From Saccopteryx bilineata (Eukaryota; Chordata; Mammalia; Chiroptera; Emballonuridae): a DNA stretch of 64,000 nt. The notes below the pieces were generated by a model. The model made no database searches, was not told where the DNA came from, and saw nothing but the letters and a program-made list of their open reading frames with translations. Shown one piece after another: positions 21,108-33,174 of this stretch. The position numbers were made by a program, and so were the translations under genes. Position 1 is the stretch's first letter, and each line of letters opens with the position of its first letter. The stretch is from contig NC_089495.1 in the NCBI RefSeq assembly GCF_036850765.1, positions 205,159,847 to 205,223,846 of the forward strand, in the 5' to 3' direction.

Positions 21108-21345
21108 CATCGCTATTAATAGCACCTACCATTTATCAAGTGCTTACTCTATGCCAAGCATTGTTCAGAATGCTTTACATGTATTAATTTATTCCATTCG
21201 CTCACTACCCTGAAGTTGGTACTATTATTATCCCCATTTACAAATGAGGCAACTGAGGCACAGAAAGGTTAAGCAGCTTGTGCAAGGCAGCACAGTTAGT
21301 AAGTGGCAAAGCTTGAGAGGGCAGCTGCCAAGCTCCTGCTTTTAA
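21108..21345 (-). repeat. MIR, nearly full length
   Basis: From ATTAATAGCACCTACC through TATTATTATCCCCATTTAC and AGGCACAGAAAGGTTAAGC. Well preserved. Confidence 0.9.
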
Positions 21346-21739
21346 ACACTACATTGTGCTGCTTACCCCTGTTGGGCCAGTGTCAAGATGATCGTTGGCA
21401 TTTCTCCAGTGCTCCCTGGGTGGCAGGCCTTTTACCAACATCGTCTCTGTTACTATACCAACAACCTTATCACTGTAGGACACAGATTTGGGAGGACTTG
21501 GTTAGCAGGAGGCAGTCTGTCTTTGAAACCAAGTGTGTCTTACTCCAAAGCCTATGTTATCTCTAACCCTTCTTAAAAACCCTACAAGGTAGTGGTGGTG
21601 TTTTCATGTTGCGGTTGAGAAAACTGCAACCTAGAGAACAGTGACGTGCTCGGGGCTTCATTGACTGTTACCAGGAGGACCTGGGACTCACACTCCAGGT
21701 GTTGGACTTCATACTTTACCGCCTTCGTAGTCTGTTGAT

Positions 21740-21930
21740 AATTATTTTCATGTGCATGATAACACTTTAACATTTACCAGACTTATTTGTATACATCGTT
21801 TTACAGGGAGGTGGATTGGGTGGGTATGTTCAGTCCCATTTCAGGGAGGAAACTGAGGTGCAGGTCTTATCCCACAGTAAAGGGCAAAGCCAGACTCAGA
21901 ACCCATGTTCTGGCGTGTGAGGCAGGCGAT
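21740..21930 (-). repeat. MIR
   Basis: TTTACAGGGAGGTGG, CAGTCCCATTTCAGGGAGGA and AACTGAGGTGCAGG give the MIR pattern. Confidence 0.65.
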
Positions 21931-22384
21931 ACCAACGTTGCCTGCCTCCCCTCAGGCTGGATCATTGCTCAGAGCTGTCTGCAGTTCTTCTGTAGAACCA
22001 TCCGGTGCTGGTGAATGCTTTATGTGCGCTAAATGCAAAGGACACAGGGCACGCCAGTGAGTGGGACTGGGACTCAGGCCTCAGTGGTCTGTTTTTATGC
22101 CCCACCCCTTGGGCCTGGCTGGCGTTCTCCTGCCATCAGTCTGTGTGCATCACTAGTCCGTCCCTGCAGTTCCCAGGCAAGGTTTATTCTAGTTAGTATG
22201 TATTGATCACCTTCAACATGCCCATGGATAAAACGCGATTCTGATTTGAAACTTAGTCTGATTCCTTGCTGGGAGTATAACACTAGGCAAGTCAGTTTCA
22301 AATTCTCATTCATAAATCTGAGAGAGCAATACCAACCTACCAGAGTAAGCTAGGCTTAAACAAGAAACTGAAACACAAGTGTTT

Positions 22385-22600
22385 TTTAGTAATAATAACA
22401 GATACTCTCTGTTGAGTGCTGGCTCTGTGCCAGGTGCTTGTTTATGCCCTTGACATAATCATCTTGTTTGGTCCTCACAACTGCTCTGCTGTGAAGATGG
22501 GGAATCAGAGCTTCAGGAAGCTCTGTGACGCATCCACAGTGACACACCTTGTACATCTTGCACTCAGGAATAGCTGGTGCCAAAGCCTCCCCGCAAGCCT
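22385..22600 (-). repeat. MIR
   Basis: TGAGTGCTGGCTCTGTGCCA and AAGATGGGGAATCAGAGCTT mark a diverged MIR. Confidence 0.7.
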
Positions 22601-23204
22601 CTGCGTCACAGCTTCTCTGCAGGCCCAGACTGGCTTATTTCACCCTGAATACTTGGCACAGGGCCTGGAGTTGGGCAAGCACTCAGCCAGGGGCTGCTCA
22701 GTGAATGTGAAGGGCTGTATTAGATGCAGGTTAGGCTACAAAAAATATTTCTGTCTCTAAGGAAGCAGACTCATTTGAAGCAGTAGGAGTAGACCCAGAG
22801 TACTCAGGGAATGGCTCCAGGCAAACTGTGCCCAGTCTGTAGTGTAGACTCCAGAAGTGGAAGAGCCCGGCCCCACTGGCTGCCTCCTGCAGGTGCCCCG
22901 GCGCCCTGCCAGGTCGGCCCACTTTTACCACCAGCCACCCGATTGATGCCGTGACCTAGAGGTCTCTCCTCAGCCTACATCACAGGGTGCATGCTCCCTC
23001 GCCAGCCGCACCACCAGCCCAGACCCTCTCTGTGCCAGTCGTGGACTGTCACAAGGGGAAAGGTCACTAGGAGCTTGAAGGGTAGTTTTCTCAGCAGTAT
23101 GACTTTGTGTGGTTCACAGTAAGTCCTCAGTTTCCTCATCTGTAAGATGAAGGTAGTAGTCATTCCTCCGTGAAGATCACAATAGGAATCTCTTTCTCAT
23201 AGGC

Positions 23205-23462
23205 TGCTGTGTTTCTCTTGCATGGATCACTCTTCCCCCAGGTCTGATCAGGGCCATCTTCTTATCATTTCGGTCTCAACTCAAATATCACCTCGACAGA
23301 AGCTGCGTGTGTTTACATTTACTGTCCATCTCTCCCAGTAAAACCTAAACTCCCAAGAGTATAGGGGCCTTGTTTCATCTTAACCTTCATCCCCAGTATC
23401 TAGGAGGGTGCTTGACTTACAGGAGACACACAGCAAATGTTTGTAGAATGAGTGAGTGAGGG
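23205..23462 (+). repeat. L2 3' end
   Basis: GGTCTCAACTCAAATATCAC, then CCCCAGTATCTAGGAGG, and an end similar to AAATGTTTGTAGAATGAGTG. Confidence 0.75.
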
Positions 23463-25260
23463 ACTGTAGCTCACCTAGCTGAGCGCCTGACATTCAGTGT
23501 GCTCAGTCAACGTAAGGCATCACCATTATCTGTGACGGAGATGTGTGTGGGCCATGACAGCTTTCAGTGGGTGAAGAGAGTGCGGCAGGGGTGGGCTCGG
23601 CTGGTAGACAGACCTGGAGGGTGGGCTGGGAAGCACTTGGGAGACTGAGGAGGCAGGCTGGCTGAAGAGGGTGTGGGTTGTCAGTGAAGCTGTCATGACA
23701 AAGGAAGCAGTGACTGACTGTGGCCTCTGGGAGGAGGGGTGGCGATGGTTGATGGTGGAGGTGGGCCCAATGGGAAGAGGCCCAACACCAGAAGGATACC
23801 ACTAGGTCTCCAGTAACCCCTGGGAAAGAGAATCCCTTGCCAGCCGGGGCTCAGCAGACAGAGCTGCAGGGAGATAAGGGCCAGAGGCACCTGCGCCCTG
23901 CTGCTCAGGTAGGCTGCCCTGGTTGTTATTTTGGGGCTCTGGGCCAGGTGCAGATTCAAAGGCTTGATTGAAGCCTTTTGGCAATTCTGGTCTCAGCAGG
24001 GTAAACATCACCTGTCTCCTGCCACCTGTGGCAACAATGCCAGGAAGGTACCCTGGGCAGGCCCAAAGGGGCCCAGCTTTCTTACTACCCTAGTGGAGCA
24101 AGAAATACCCCCCAGGAGGGGCCACTCCTTTCCTGCATCACAGCTCTCTTCTGAAGAGCTCAGGTGGCAACAAGGTGCCTCCTCCCCAAGAGGGACCCCT
24201 ACCCACCTCCCCCGTGGTTTTGGCCTGTGGAAGTTTGGGGCGGGGCATTGGGAGCCGTTGACAGCTGGGCCAGCTGGGGTAAGGAGGTTGATTTGGGAGC
24301 AGGTGCAGATTTCGGGGAGGGTGGGGCCTGAAGGGAAGTAGGGATCTTGGTAGGCTGCAAAATTTCCCTCCCCACCCCCCAGCCACAGCTGGCTTCTCCA
24401 GGAACCTGATGACCTAGTTACAATGCTTAGAAATTGTTAGCTTAGTGTGCAGTTTAGAGCTGTGCCAGTCTCTCTTCTCAGAGCTTCGTGGTTCCAAAAG
24501 GTACCCTGACATTCCCCCAGAGGGGTTCCATGTGAATGACACACACAGTGTCACGTGCATAGGCTTCTTGCCCAAGAGAGTAAAGAACCAATCAAGCTTC
24601 TCCCCTTCCTCCCTGTGTGATGAGGAGGAGAGACTATCCTGCCCATAGCCCCCCCCCCCCCCCCCCCCCCCCGCACCCTTCCCCTCCCGTCTCTCCCTAG
24701 GAGCTTGGCAGGTGGCACGTGGAGGTCACAGAGTTCTTTGGAGGTTCAGTAGAGAGGGAGAGGCTCCTGTTCCCCTAGGGACAGCTTGAGCGTACATGAC
24801 CATTCCCACCTTGCCTGCTGGTCTCATTGGAGTGAGGGGGGATCTGCTGGGGGCTCAGCAGGCACCAGCCCCCCGGGCAGCGCTCTCCTGGCATTGCTGA
24901 TGCCTGCCTCTCCAGCGCCTCCCTGACAGAAATTCCATCCCTGTTAAGAATCAGGTACCAAATTTGACAAACCAATGCTGAATCCTACTTGCTTTATAGT
25001 TACTCTTGGGCAAAATTGTTTCATCCTCCCCAGCCTTGGTTTCTCATTTATAACAAGGAGGATAATTAAAAAAAAAAAAAGAAGGGCGGGGGATAATTAT
25101 AATGCTTTTCTTCCTATAGCATGAAAAGAACTGATAGGATCCATGGAGTCCTTAGCATGGAGCCTGGCATACAGTAGTCACTACTCAGCGTGGCAGCTCC
25201 TATTACTGTTTCATCAAATGACCTTCACAGGCCATCCAGCTGCTGTGATTGCTATTGGAA
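23463..25260. other. Intron segment, no gene; poly-C run
   Basis: Unique-looking DNA. Contains 24 consecutive C residues at 24649-24672. Confidence 0.5.
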
Positions 25261-25279
25261 CTACTACTTTTTTTAAGAG

Positions 25280-25429
25280 AGAGAGAAAAAAAAACCCATA
25301 TATTTGTTGTTCCACTTATTTATGCAACCATTGGTATGTGCCCTTATATGTGCCCTGACTGGGGATCGAACCTACAACCTTGGCATATTAGGACAATGTT
25401 CTAACCAACTGAGCTACCTGGCCAGGGCC
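25280..25429 (-). repeat. SINE-D (VES-like)
   Basis: Complement has CTGGCCAGGTAGCTCAGTTG (A box) and GTAGGTTCGATCCCC (B box). CTACTCTTTAAGAG-type repeats flank it. Confidence 0.8.
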
Positions 25430-25639
25430 TGAAGCTACTCTTTAAGAGCAAACTTTTAGGCTGATAAAGTACGTGGATATCTTTTGAACCAAACGCTTGG
25501 AGACCTTGTCCCCTAACCTCCTCCACAAGGTCCCCTAGTCATGCTTTGAACACTATAGAGGTTGGCCAATGTTGCAGAGTAGGCATTTAGCAATGGGGCC
25601 TATTTTCTTTGATCTTTGCCAAGTGCCTCCAATAAAGAG

Positions 25640-25800
25640 GTACCTCCTCCTCTGCTCTATTCACTGCTCTATCCCTAGATCCTGCCACAGAACCTAGAAT
25701 ATAGAAGGTGCTCAATCATTCTTGTTGACTGTGGATTGAGTATTTAAAGTATGTAGGAGTATGCCTAGCACATCGTTGGTGCTTGGCATATGTTTGAATG
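25640..25800 (+). repeat. L2 end fragment
   Basis: CACAGAACCTAGAATATAG followed by GGTGCTCAATCATTC is the L2 terminal pattern. Confidence 0.5.
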
Positions 25801-27090
25801 ATTAAACAAGATGTGGGGACTCTGGAGTTTTTCTAGTAGGTCCCCATTCCTTGTTTACTGAGTGGCCAAAGTCTCTTGCCTAAACTCTGTCCATTGCCTC
25901 ATCTGTTGAAGAAAGATAACACCCTACTTGCCTTCCTCATGGGCTAGTTGTGAAGCACAAGGAGATGATAGATGAAAAAGCAATTTGAGAACTATGTTCA
26001 CTCTTGTTGCTATTCCTTGACTGAGGTCACAGCCATAACTATGTCATTAATTCATTCAACCAAGGCAATTTTTAGTGTAAGCAATATCCTAGTCCTCTCA
26101 TCTGGATTCATGAATGTAGACAGGTTACTTTACTTCTCTAAGCCTGGACATCTATATTGGAAATATACTCATTTCACAGGATTGTTGGGAGAAAGACTAA
26201 ACAAGGTGCTCTGAGGTTATTGAGGATGTCAGCTGTCTCACTCACTGTTATCAGCAACTATTAAGCCTAGTTCTTGGTGGCTAGGTTTAGTGACTGCGTT
26301 AACAAACATTCATAAAGATAATTGGTGTGTGCACAGTGTGTGATGTAGAGTAAAAGCTTACCAAATGCTGGGTCTTTCCTTTTCCTCTCACTATGAAGTT
26401 TGGTCATTCATTGAATCAGCCATCAGTTGCCTTCTATAGCCGTTACCAGGCAGGCCAGGCTTCTGAGTGTGACTCAAGTGGGAAGTAGAAGTGAGTATTA
26501 ATTTCTGACCCATCTAGGCTGTACTGCTGAGTGGGGGCTCTGACCCAGCCAGGATCAGTGCTGCTTAAACATAAAACCATGAGGCACAGCACACCTCACC
26601 CAGGCTTTCTTCTGATTCAGAATAAGAACACCCATTCCTTGTTCTACCTGCTCTCTGTCTGCTAATCAGCAAGAAAAAACTTCCCTTTGCTCACAGCACC
26701 CATTTATATGGAACCCTAGGGGTTGCCATATCAAGGAAGTCCCTAGAGAGTCACTCAGAAATGGCCCTTTGGGTCATGGTCCTGGCAAGGGTTCAAGTCT
26801 AAGCCTCATGGTCTCCTGGGACTGGATCAAGCCACAGGTGCATGTATGAGGCCCCAGGCCGATGGCTAGGTAATGAAACTGAGAGATCTGTAGGGCCAGA
26901 CAAGAGGTCAGTTCCGAGGAAACAGCCTGCCTATCCATGCAGGTGTCTGGGCACCTGGGGGAAGTTTCTGAGTCTGATTTACTTGGTTGTGATTCCAAAT
27001 TAGTACCCCAAGTCTCAGTGATGGGAAGCCATGGAACTCTAAAGCAAAACCTGCAGTTGGCACCCAGGTCAGCACCACCTTTGTCTTTTT

Positions 27091-27472
27091 TCTTTTTTTT
27101 AAATATATATATTTTTTTCTTTTCATTTTTCTGAAGCTGGAAACAGGGAGAGACAGTCAGACTCCCGCATGCGCCCGACCGGGATCCACCCGGCACGCCC
27201 ACCAGGGGGCGATGCTCTGCCCCTCCGGGGCGTCGCCATGTTGCGACCAGAGCCACTCTAGCGCCTGAGGCAGAGGCCACAGAGCCATCCCCAGTGCCCG
27301 GGCCATCCTTGCTCCAATGGAGCCTTGGTTGCGGGAGGGGAAGAGAGAGACAGGGAGGAAAGCGCGGCGGAGGGGTGGAGAAGCAAATGGGCGCTTCTCC
27401 TGTGTGCCCTGGCCGGGAATCGAACCCGGGTCCTCCGCACGCTAGGCCGAATATTTTTTATTTATTCCTTTT

Positions 27473-27505
<33 letters not shown>

Positions 27506-27631
27506 AAGAAAGGAGGAGCAGGAAGCATCAACTCCCATATGTGCCTTGACCAGGCAAGCCCAGGGTTTCGAACTGGTGACCTCAGTGTTTCCAGGTCGAC
27601 ACTTTATCCACTGCGCCACCACAGGTCAGGC
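27091..27631 (-). repeat. SINE-B inside the SINE-C
   Basis: Duplication CCACCTTTGTCTTTTT at 27075-27090 and 27632-27647. Interrupted by SINE-A. (GACA)n tract at about 27480-27502. Confidence 0.85.
27118..27450 (-). repeat. SINE-A, 5'-truncated, inside the SINE-B
   Basis: Duplication ATATTTTTT at 27109-27117 and 27451-27459. It ends at GCTAGGCCGA, so the A box is missing. CTCF-like box at 27198-27214. Confidence 0.85.
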
Positions 27632-27740
27632 CCACCTTTGTCTTTTTAATTTTTTTTTCCTTTTTGTGACAGAGAGAGGGACAGGAACAGATAAGGACAG
27701 ACAGACAGGAAGGGAGAGAGACGAGAAGCATCAATTCTTT

Positions 27741-27931
27741 TTTTTTTATTTTTTTTATTCATTTTAGAGAGGAGAAAGAGAGGGAGAGAGAGAGACAAAG
27801 AGAGACAGGGGGGAGGAGCTGGAAGCATCAACTCCCATATGTGCCTTGACCAGGCAAGCCCAGGGTTTCGAACCGGCGACCTCAGCATTTCCAGGTCAAT
27901 GCTTTATCCACTGCGCCACCACAGGTCAGGT
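27741..27931 (-). repeat. Second SINE-B inside the SINE-C
   Basis: Duplication GAGAAGCATCAATTCTTT at 27723-27740, and with one change at 27932-27949. The target is SINE-C sequence itself. Confidence 0.9.
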
Positions 27932-28334
27932 GAGAAGCATCAGTTCTTTATTGCAGTTGTTCATTGATTGCTTTCTCACATGTGCCTTTACTGGGGGGCT
28001 CCAGCAGACCAAGTGACCCCTTGCTCAAACCAGTGACCTTGGGCATAAGCTGGTGAGCCTTGCTCAAACCAGATGAGCCTGCGCTCAAGCTGGCAACCTT
28101 GGGGTTTCGAACCTGGGTCCTCTGTGTCTCAGTCCGACGCTCTGTCCACTGTACCACTGCCTGGTCAGGCAAGTCAGCACCTTTGAACCCTTCTCAGACC
28201 CTATAAGGGTGAGAGAGGCCTGTCCTCTGGGTGCCACAGCACCTGCTAATGTAAGATCTTCAGGGACAGTGGAATAATAACCTATCTGTGGGCCCTGTAC
28301 CCTGCTGGAGGCTTTTTAAGGGAATAGGATCATT

Positions 28335-28545
28335 TCATTATTAGAATTACGGGCTCAGAAAGAGCTGAGTTTGAATCTGGGCTCCATCATGTAGCAGCTC
28401 TGTGATTATGGCACATTCCTCTGCCTTTCTCAGCCTCAGTTACCCTGTCTGAAAAATGAAGGTAATGAATCTGCCTTACCAGGCTTTTGTAAGGATGAAG
28501 TAAGGTCATACATGTCAAGCTTAGCACAGACAGATATAGTGATTT
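28335..28545 (+). repeat. MIR
   Basis: GAGTTTGAATCTGGGCTCCA, then TTTCTCAGCCTCAGTTACCC. Confidence 0.85.
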
Positions 28546-28990
28546 TAATAATAGCTAATGTTTATTGAGCATGACGCTTAAGTGTTTTTATGTGTGAATT
28601 TATTGAATTTTCAAAACAGTACCATTGAGGTAGGTATTCTTTTTATTTATTTATTTATTTATTTATTTTATTTATTCATTTTAGAGAGAAGAGAGGGAGG
28701 GGGAGAGAGAGGAGAGAGAGACAGGGGGGAGGAGCTGGAAGCATCAACTCCCATATGTGCCTTGACCAGGCAAGCCCAGGGTTTCGAACCGGCGACCCCA
28801 GCATTTCCAGGTCGACGCTTTATCCACTGCGCCACCACAGGTCAGGCGAGGTAGGTATTCTTACTGTCATTTTACAGGGAATAGTGAGGCATAGGGAAGT
28901 TAAGGAATTTGTCCAAAGGTGCGCAGCTGGTAAGTGGTGAAGTCATGATTTGAACCCAGGCAGTCTGGCTCTGAAGCCATGTGCTCTATC
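28546..28990 (-). repeat. MIR split by a SINE-B
   Basis: TAATGTTTATTGAGCATGAC before the SINE, and CATTTTACAGGGAATAGTGA and TTTGAACCCAGGCAGTCTGG after it. Confidence 0.85.
28642..28847 (-). repeat. SINE-B
   Basis: Duplication GAGGTAGGTATTCTT at 28627-28641 and 28848-28862. The left tail is (TTTA)n. Confidence 0.92.
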
Positions 28991-29665
28991 TACCTCAGGA
29001 TAAGGCGAGCCTCGTAAACGTTGCTGCTGTTCCTTTTGTATCCAGCATTGTAGCTGTCTGTGGTTTTTGGTTTGTCTGCTGAATTCTGAGCTCAGCGTAG
29101 TCAAGAAACCCATCTTAATTACCTTGCATCCCCGGAGACCAACATAGTACTCATAGTACTCATTACTATTTGCTTAATGGCTGAGAATATTCCCTCTCTT
29201 CATTAATCAATCAGCAGCTCTTTATCGACCATTTCCTATAGGCTAGATTTGTGCTAAATCCTGGGAGGAATGCAAAGTTCAACTATGTCTCTGTAAACGG
29301 AAGATTGGGTGTGTGGAGGTAGGGAGTAGAGGGGCATTCCACAGCACTGTGTCACTGGCAGAGACTTCCACACTGGAGGCAGACAATACAGGTGGTTTAG
29401 GGATGTTTTCCAGGCTGAGGTTCCCACCCCTCCCTGATCGGGCCACGCCCTCCATCTCTTGCAGAACAAGGTGATGCAGATTCCCTCTTGCGCAGGGCAG
29501 AGACCAGTCCTTGGCTCACTCTCTAGTGAGTAGGGCGCATCATCGTTCTTAGTCAGGCAGCCAGTTTAAGGGAGCCTAGGAGGACAGAAAAAAAGAAGTT
29601 TAGAGTGGGGAAAGAAGCTTCAAAAGTCACTTCTGCCCCAACACTGCAGCCAAAGTGATCTTTTA

Positions 29666-29854
29666 TTTTTATTTTTATTTTTTTAATTTTATTTATTCAT
29701 TTTAGAGAGGAGAGGGAGAGACGGGGGGGGGGGGGTAGGAGCTGGAAGCATCAACTCCCATATGTGCCTTGACCAGGCAAGCCCAGGGTTTTGAACCGGC
29801 GACCTCAGCATTTCCAGGTCAACGCTTTATCCACTGCGCCACCACAGGTCAGGC
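29666..29854 (-). repeat. SINE-B, inner of a tandem pair
   Basis: Lies in the poly-T tail of the next SINE-B. Together the pair is bounded by one duplication, CCAAAGTGATCTTTTA (29650-29665 and 30035-30050). Confidence 0.88.
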
Positions 29855-30034
29855 TTTTTTTTTTTTTTTTTTTTTTTTATTCACTATAGAGAGGAGAGAG
29901 AGAGAGAGAAGGAGGGAGGAGCAGGAATCATCAACTCCCATATGTGCCTTAACCAGGCAAGCCCAGGGTTTTGAACCGGCAACCTCAGTGTTTCCAGGTT
30001 GACGCTTTATCCACTGCGCCACCACAGGTCAGGC
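29855..30034 (-). repeat. SINE-B, outer of a tandem pair
   Basis: Its right end abuts the duplicated target at 30035. The insertion site is the start of an L2. Confidence 0.88.
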
Positions 30035-30625
30035 CCAAAGTGATCTTTTAAAAACCAAGTCCAGAACTTATCACAGCTTGCTTACCTCCCTCCACCCACT
30101 TGGCATAAAACCAGAGTCCTTACTCAGGCTTCTCGGGCCTGCATGATCTGGTCCTGGCAGCCTCTCCATCCTCCATCCCTGCACCCTCCCTCTGCACTCA
30201 CGCCTCAGGAGGCCCCTGCTCCTCCTGGCTCCCGGCAGGCTTGTCCCTGTCATCCCTGTCGCTTGTCCCTGTCCAAGGGGTTCTGTGGTCGCTGTTACCT
30301 CGGCCCCTGGGGTTTGCCTCAGGTGGTTCTTTCAGTTGACTCAGCTCACAGGTCACCTCCTCTGAGAGGTTCTCTTTGACCTTTGGTCTATAGTAGCTGT
30401 GCTATTTCAAAATCTTTTTGTTTTTTAACCTTATATTTTTGTTATAGCGCTACCTCTATTTTAAATTTTTTGTTTAATTTTTTTGTCTCTTCTAGAATAT
30501 ATACTCCATGATATTAAGGACTTTGGTTTGTTCATCATTCTATCTTTAGTACCTAGAACTGTTCCCTGCAGATAGTAAACATTCAGCAAATGATTTTTGA
30601 ATGAATTGAATAAATGAACCTAAGA
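30035..30625 (+). repeat. L2 3' region
   Basis: AAAGTGATCTTTTAAAAACC, CCTGCATGATCTGGTCCTGG, CACCTCCTCTGAGAGGTTCT and the end AAATGATTTTTGAATGAATT are in L2 order. The left part continues before the SINE pair. Confidence 0.85.
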
Positions 30626-31107
30626 CATTTTAATTTTACACACGAGAAAACCAAGGCCCAGAACAGAGAGGCTACTGAGAATGGAGAGCGTTCTTTCACC
30701 TTGCCTTCCAATGCCAACTGCCAAGCTCTCAGCTCAGTGCCTTACATATATTATTTTTGTCACTTACCTTTAATTGTTATAGAATTGTTTGGAAAAATCA
30801 TTTTTTATATACCAGTGTAGAATATTAAAGAAAACTGGACCAACTCTTATTTTTTATGGGAACCTCAGTCTGTCTTACAAAGAGCTGGAGGCGACTTAGG
30901 AAAGTTCCAAAAAGATAGAGGAAACTAAAGGATAGAACCAAAAGGATAAAATGCTTAGGGAGTCAGGGGAGAGGTGAACTAGGGCCAGGGGACAGGACCC
31001 AGAGCCAAGATTAGCTCATAGAAACGGAGACCACACAAGTCCCTTTGAACTGAGCAAAGTTTTTCTACAATTCTTTATAATTGATAACTAAATCATGCCC
31101 TAATCCT

Positions 31108-31303
31108 GCCTGGCCTGTGGTGGCGCAGTGGATTAAGCATTGACCTGGAATGCTGATGTCACCCCTTCGAAATCCTGGGCTTGCCCAGTCAAGGCACGTA
31201 TGACAGGCAAAGAATGAACAACTAAAGTGAAGCAACTATGAGTTGATACTTCTCACTCCCCCCTCCTCTCTCTGTAAAATCAGTAAATAAAATCTTTAAA
31301 AAA
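31108..31303 (+). repeat. SINE-B/C hybrid form
   Basis: Head CTGGCCTGTGGTGGCGCAGT is SINE-B-like, but the body contains AAAGAATGAACAACTAAAG, seen in SINE-C. Flanks AATCATGCCC and AATTATGCCC. Confidence 0.75.
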
Positions 31304-32139
31304 AAATTATGCCCAAATTCTTGAGAAAGTGATTGTTTCTCAAAAACCCAGTCACACACATGACCTTGTCCCAGACAGCATGTGATAGTGCCGGATTTGT
31401 TGGTCCCCCTCAGTGCCTCATCAGCTAGGCTCCTGGGAACAGAGGCAGCATGGTCCCCTCTTCCTCCTTGTCTACCAAAGAGGCCAGTCCAGCAGGGAGG
31501 GCCAGCTGGCTTTGCTTCAGAGAGGGCCTTTTCCCTGAAGACTTACTGATTGAGATATTGCTATTGAAGACCTGGTTCTGCTCACCAGACACTTGCAATT
31601 GAGTTAGAGTGAAAAGACAATGCATGTAAGAAGAGATTTTGTGAGAGGTGACAATTGCTAAGAGCCAAATAAGAGAAGTACTTCATAGAAGAGGTGAGAT
31701 TTGTACTGGGACTTAACCAGAGACAGGGAAAAGAGAGGCTGGTTCTCCCAGCGGGGGTGGGGTCTACACGAGCTAAGATGTGCAGGCTGGCATGACTCTT
31801 AAGAAGACACCATAAGCAGTGGCAGGCCAGTGTGGAGTATGTACGGAATGGTCTCTTACTGGGCGATAAAGCCAGAATGGTCAGCTGGGGCCAGATTTGT
31901 GGGAGCCTCAAGTGCCAGGGAAAGATTCCAAGGTCCCCCGCAGCAGCCCTCGTTGCCCAGTAGTTGAGTCATTGCCAGGCATGGATGCCCATCCTGGCCA
32001 CCTGTCGGTCCGCTCATTTTCAGGTGGCAGTGCCAGCACCTGATACGGGAGCCAGGACCTTGAACTGACAGTGAGCAGAGGAGTAAGTGTGGGGGTCATG
32101 GTCAGTTTAGCCTTTGCCCATCTCGGGTGCATTCATTTG

Positions 32140-33050
32140 GTGGTTCAGCAGATGTTTATTGAGCATCAGCTACAGCTGACCCTTGAACAAAGCAGGGATT
32201 AGGGGCTCTGACCTCTGACCTCCTCACAGACGAATATCCATGTATAACTTAAGTCGGCTCTCCATGTGCATGGATTCCCAACTGCTGATTGAGGACACTA
32301 CACGTTGGATCCTGGGCTAAGTGTCAGGGGCGCTGTGATGAACAAGACAGCCAAGGACACTACTTTCATAGAACTCATATTAGTGGGGACACAGCCAGCC
32401 GGGGAAACAAGCAAGTAAGATGATTCCAGATAGAAGGTTAAATGATTCAAAGAAAATCAGACTAAGAGATGGAGTGTCTAAGGGAGCAGCTTTATGCAGG
32501 GGGGTCAAGGAGGGCCTTGCTGAGGAGATGACATGGAGCTGAGAGTAGATGAGGATAAAAAACCAGCCTGGGAGCCCTGGCCGGTTGGCTCAGTGGTAGA
32601 GCGTCAGCCTAGCGTGCGGAGGACCCGGGTTCTATTCCCGGCCAGGGCACATAGGATAAGCGCCCATCCATCTGCTTCTCCACCCTTCCGCCGGGCTTTC
32701 CTCTCTGTCTCTCTCTTCCCCTCCCGCAGCCAAGGCTCCATTGGAGCAAAGATGGCCCAGGCGCTGGGGTTGGCTTTGTGGCCTCTGCCTCAGGCGCTAG
32801 AGTGGCTCTGGTTGCAACATGGTGACGCCCAGGATGGGCAGAGCATTGCCCCCTGGTGGGCAGAGCGTTGCCCCATGGTGGGCGTGCCGGGTGGATCCCG
32901 GTCGGGCGCATGTGGGAGTCTGTCTGTCTCTCCCTGTTTCCAGCTTCAGAAAAAAAAGAAAAAGAAAAAGAAAAAAAACCAGCCTAGGGAGATTGGAAGC
33001 AAAGATCTTAGAAACAGCAAAGCAAGGCAGGACGGAACGTAACTCCTCGG
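32140..33050 (-). repeat. L2 with inserted SINE-A
   Basis: GATGTTTATTGAGCATCAGC, TCATAGAACTCATATTAGTG and GAGGGCCTTGCTGAGGAGAT follow the L2 complement. Confidence 0.7.
32574..32978 (+). repeat. SINE-A, two-box form
   Basis: Full head with A and B boxes. Two CCCCTGGTGGGC-type boxes near 32850 and 32873. Duplication around CCAGCCTGGGA (32563) and CCAGCCTAGGGA (32979). Confidence 0.9.
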
Positions 33051-33174
33051 AGCTTTGAGCCGCATAGGTACTCAGGTGACCCCGGTGGCCCAGTGTGGAC
33101 CTTTATTTCCTCTGTGTTATGGATGAAGATGATCTTTCACACCTCCCTCAAAGAGCTCCGAAGGGAATGATGGT

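Larger units (their letters stand above)
27077..28170 (-). repeat. SINE-C, outermost of a four-SINE nest
   Basis: Flanking GTCAGCACC at 27068-27076 and 28173-28181. It is split by two SINE-B insertions, one of which carries a SINE-A. Confidence 0.8.
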
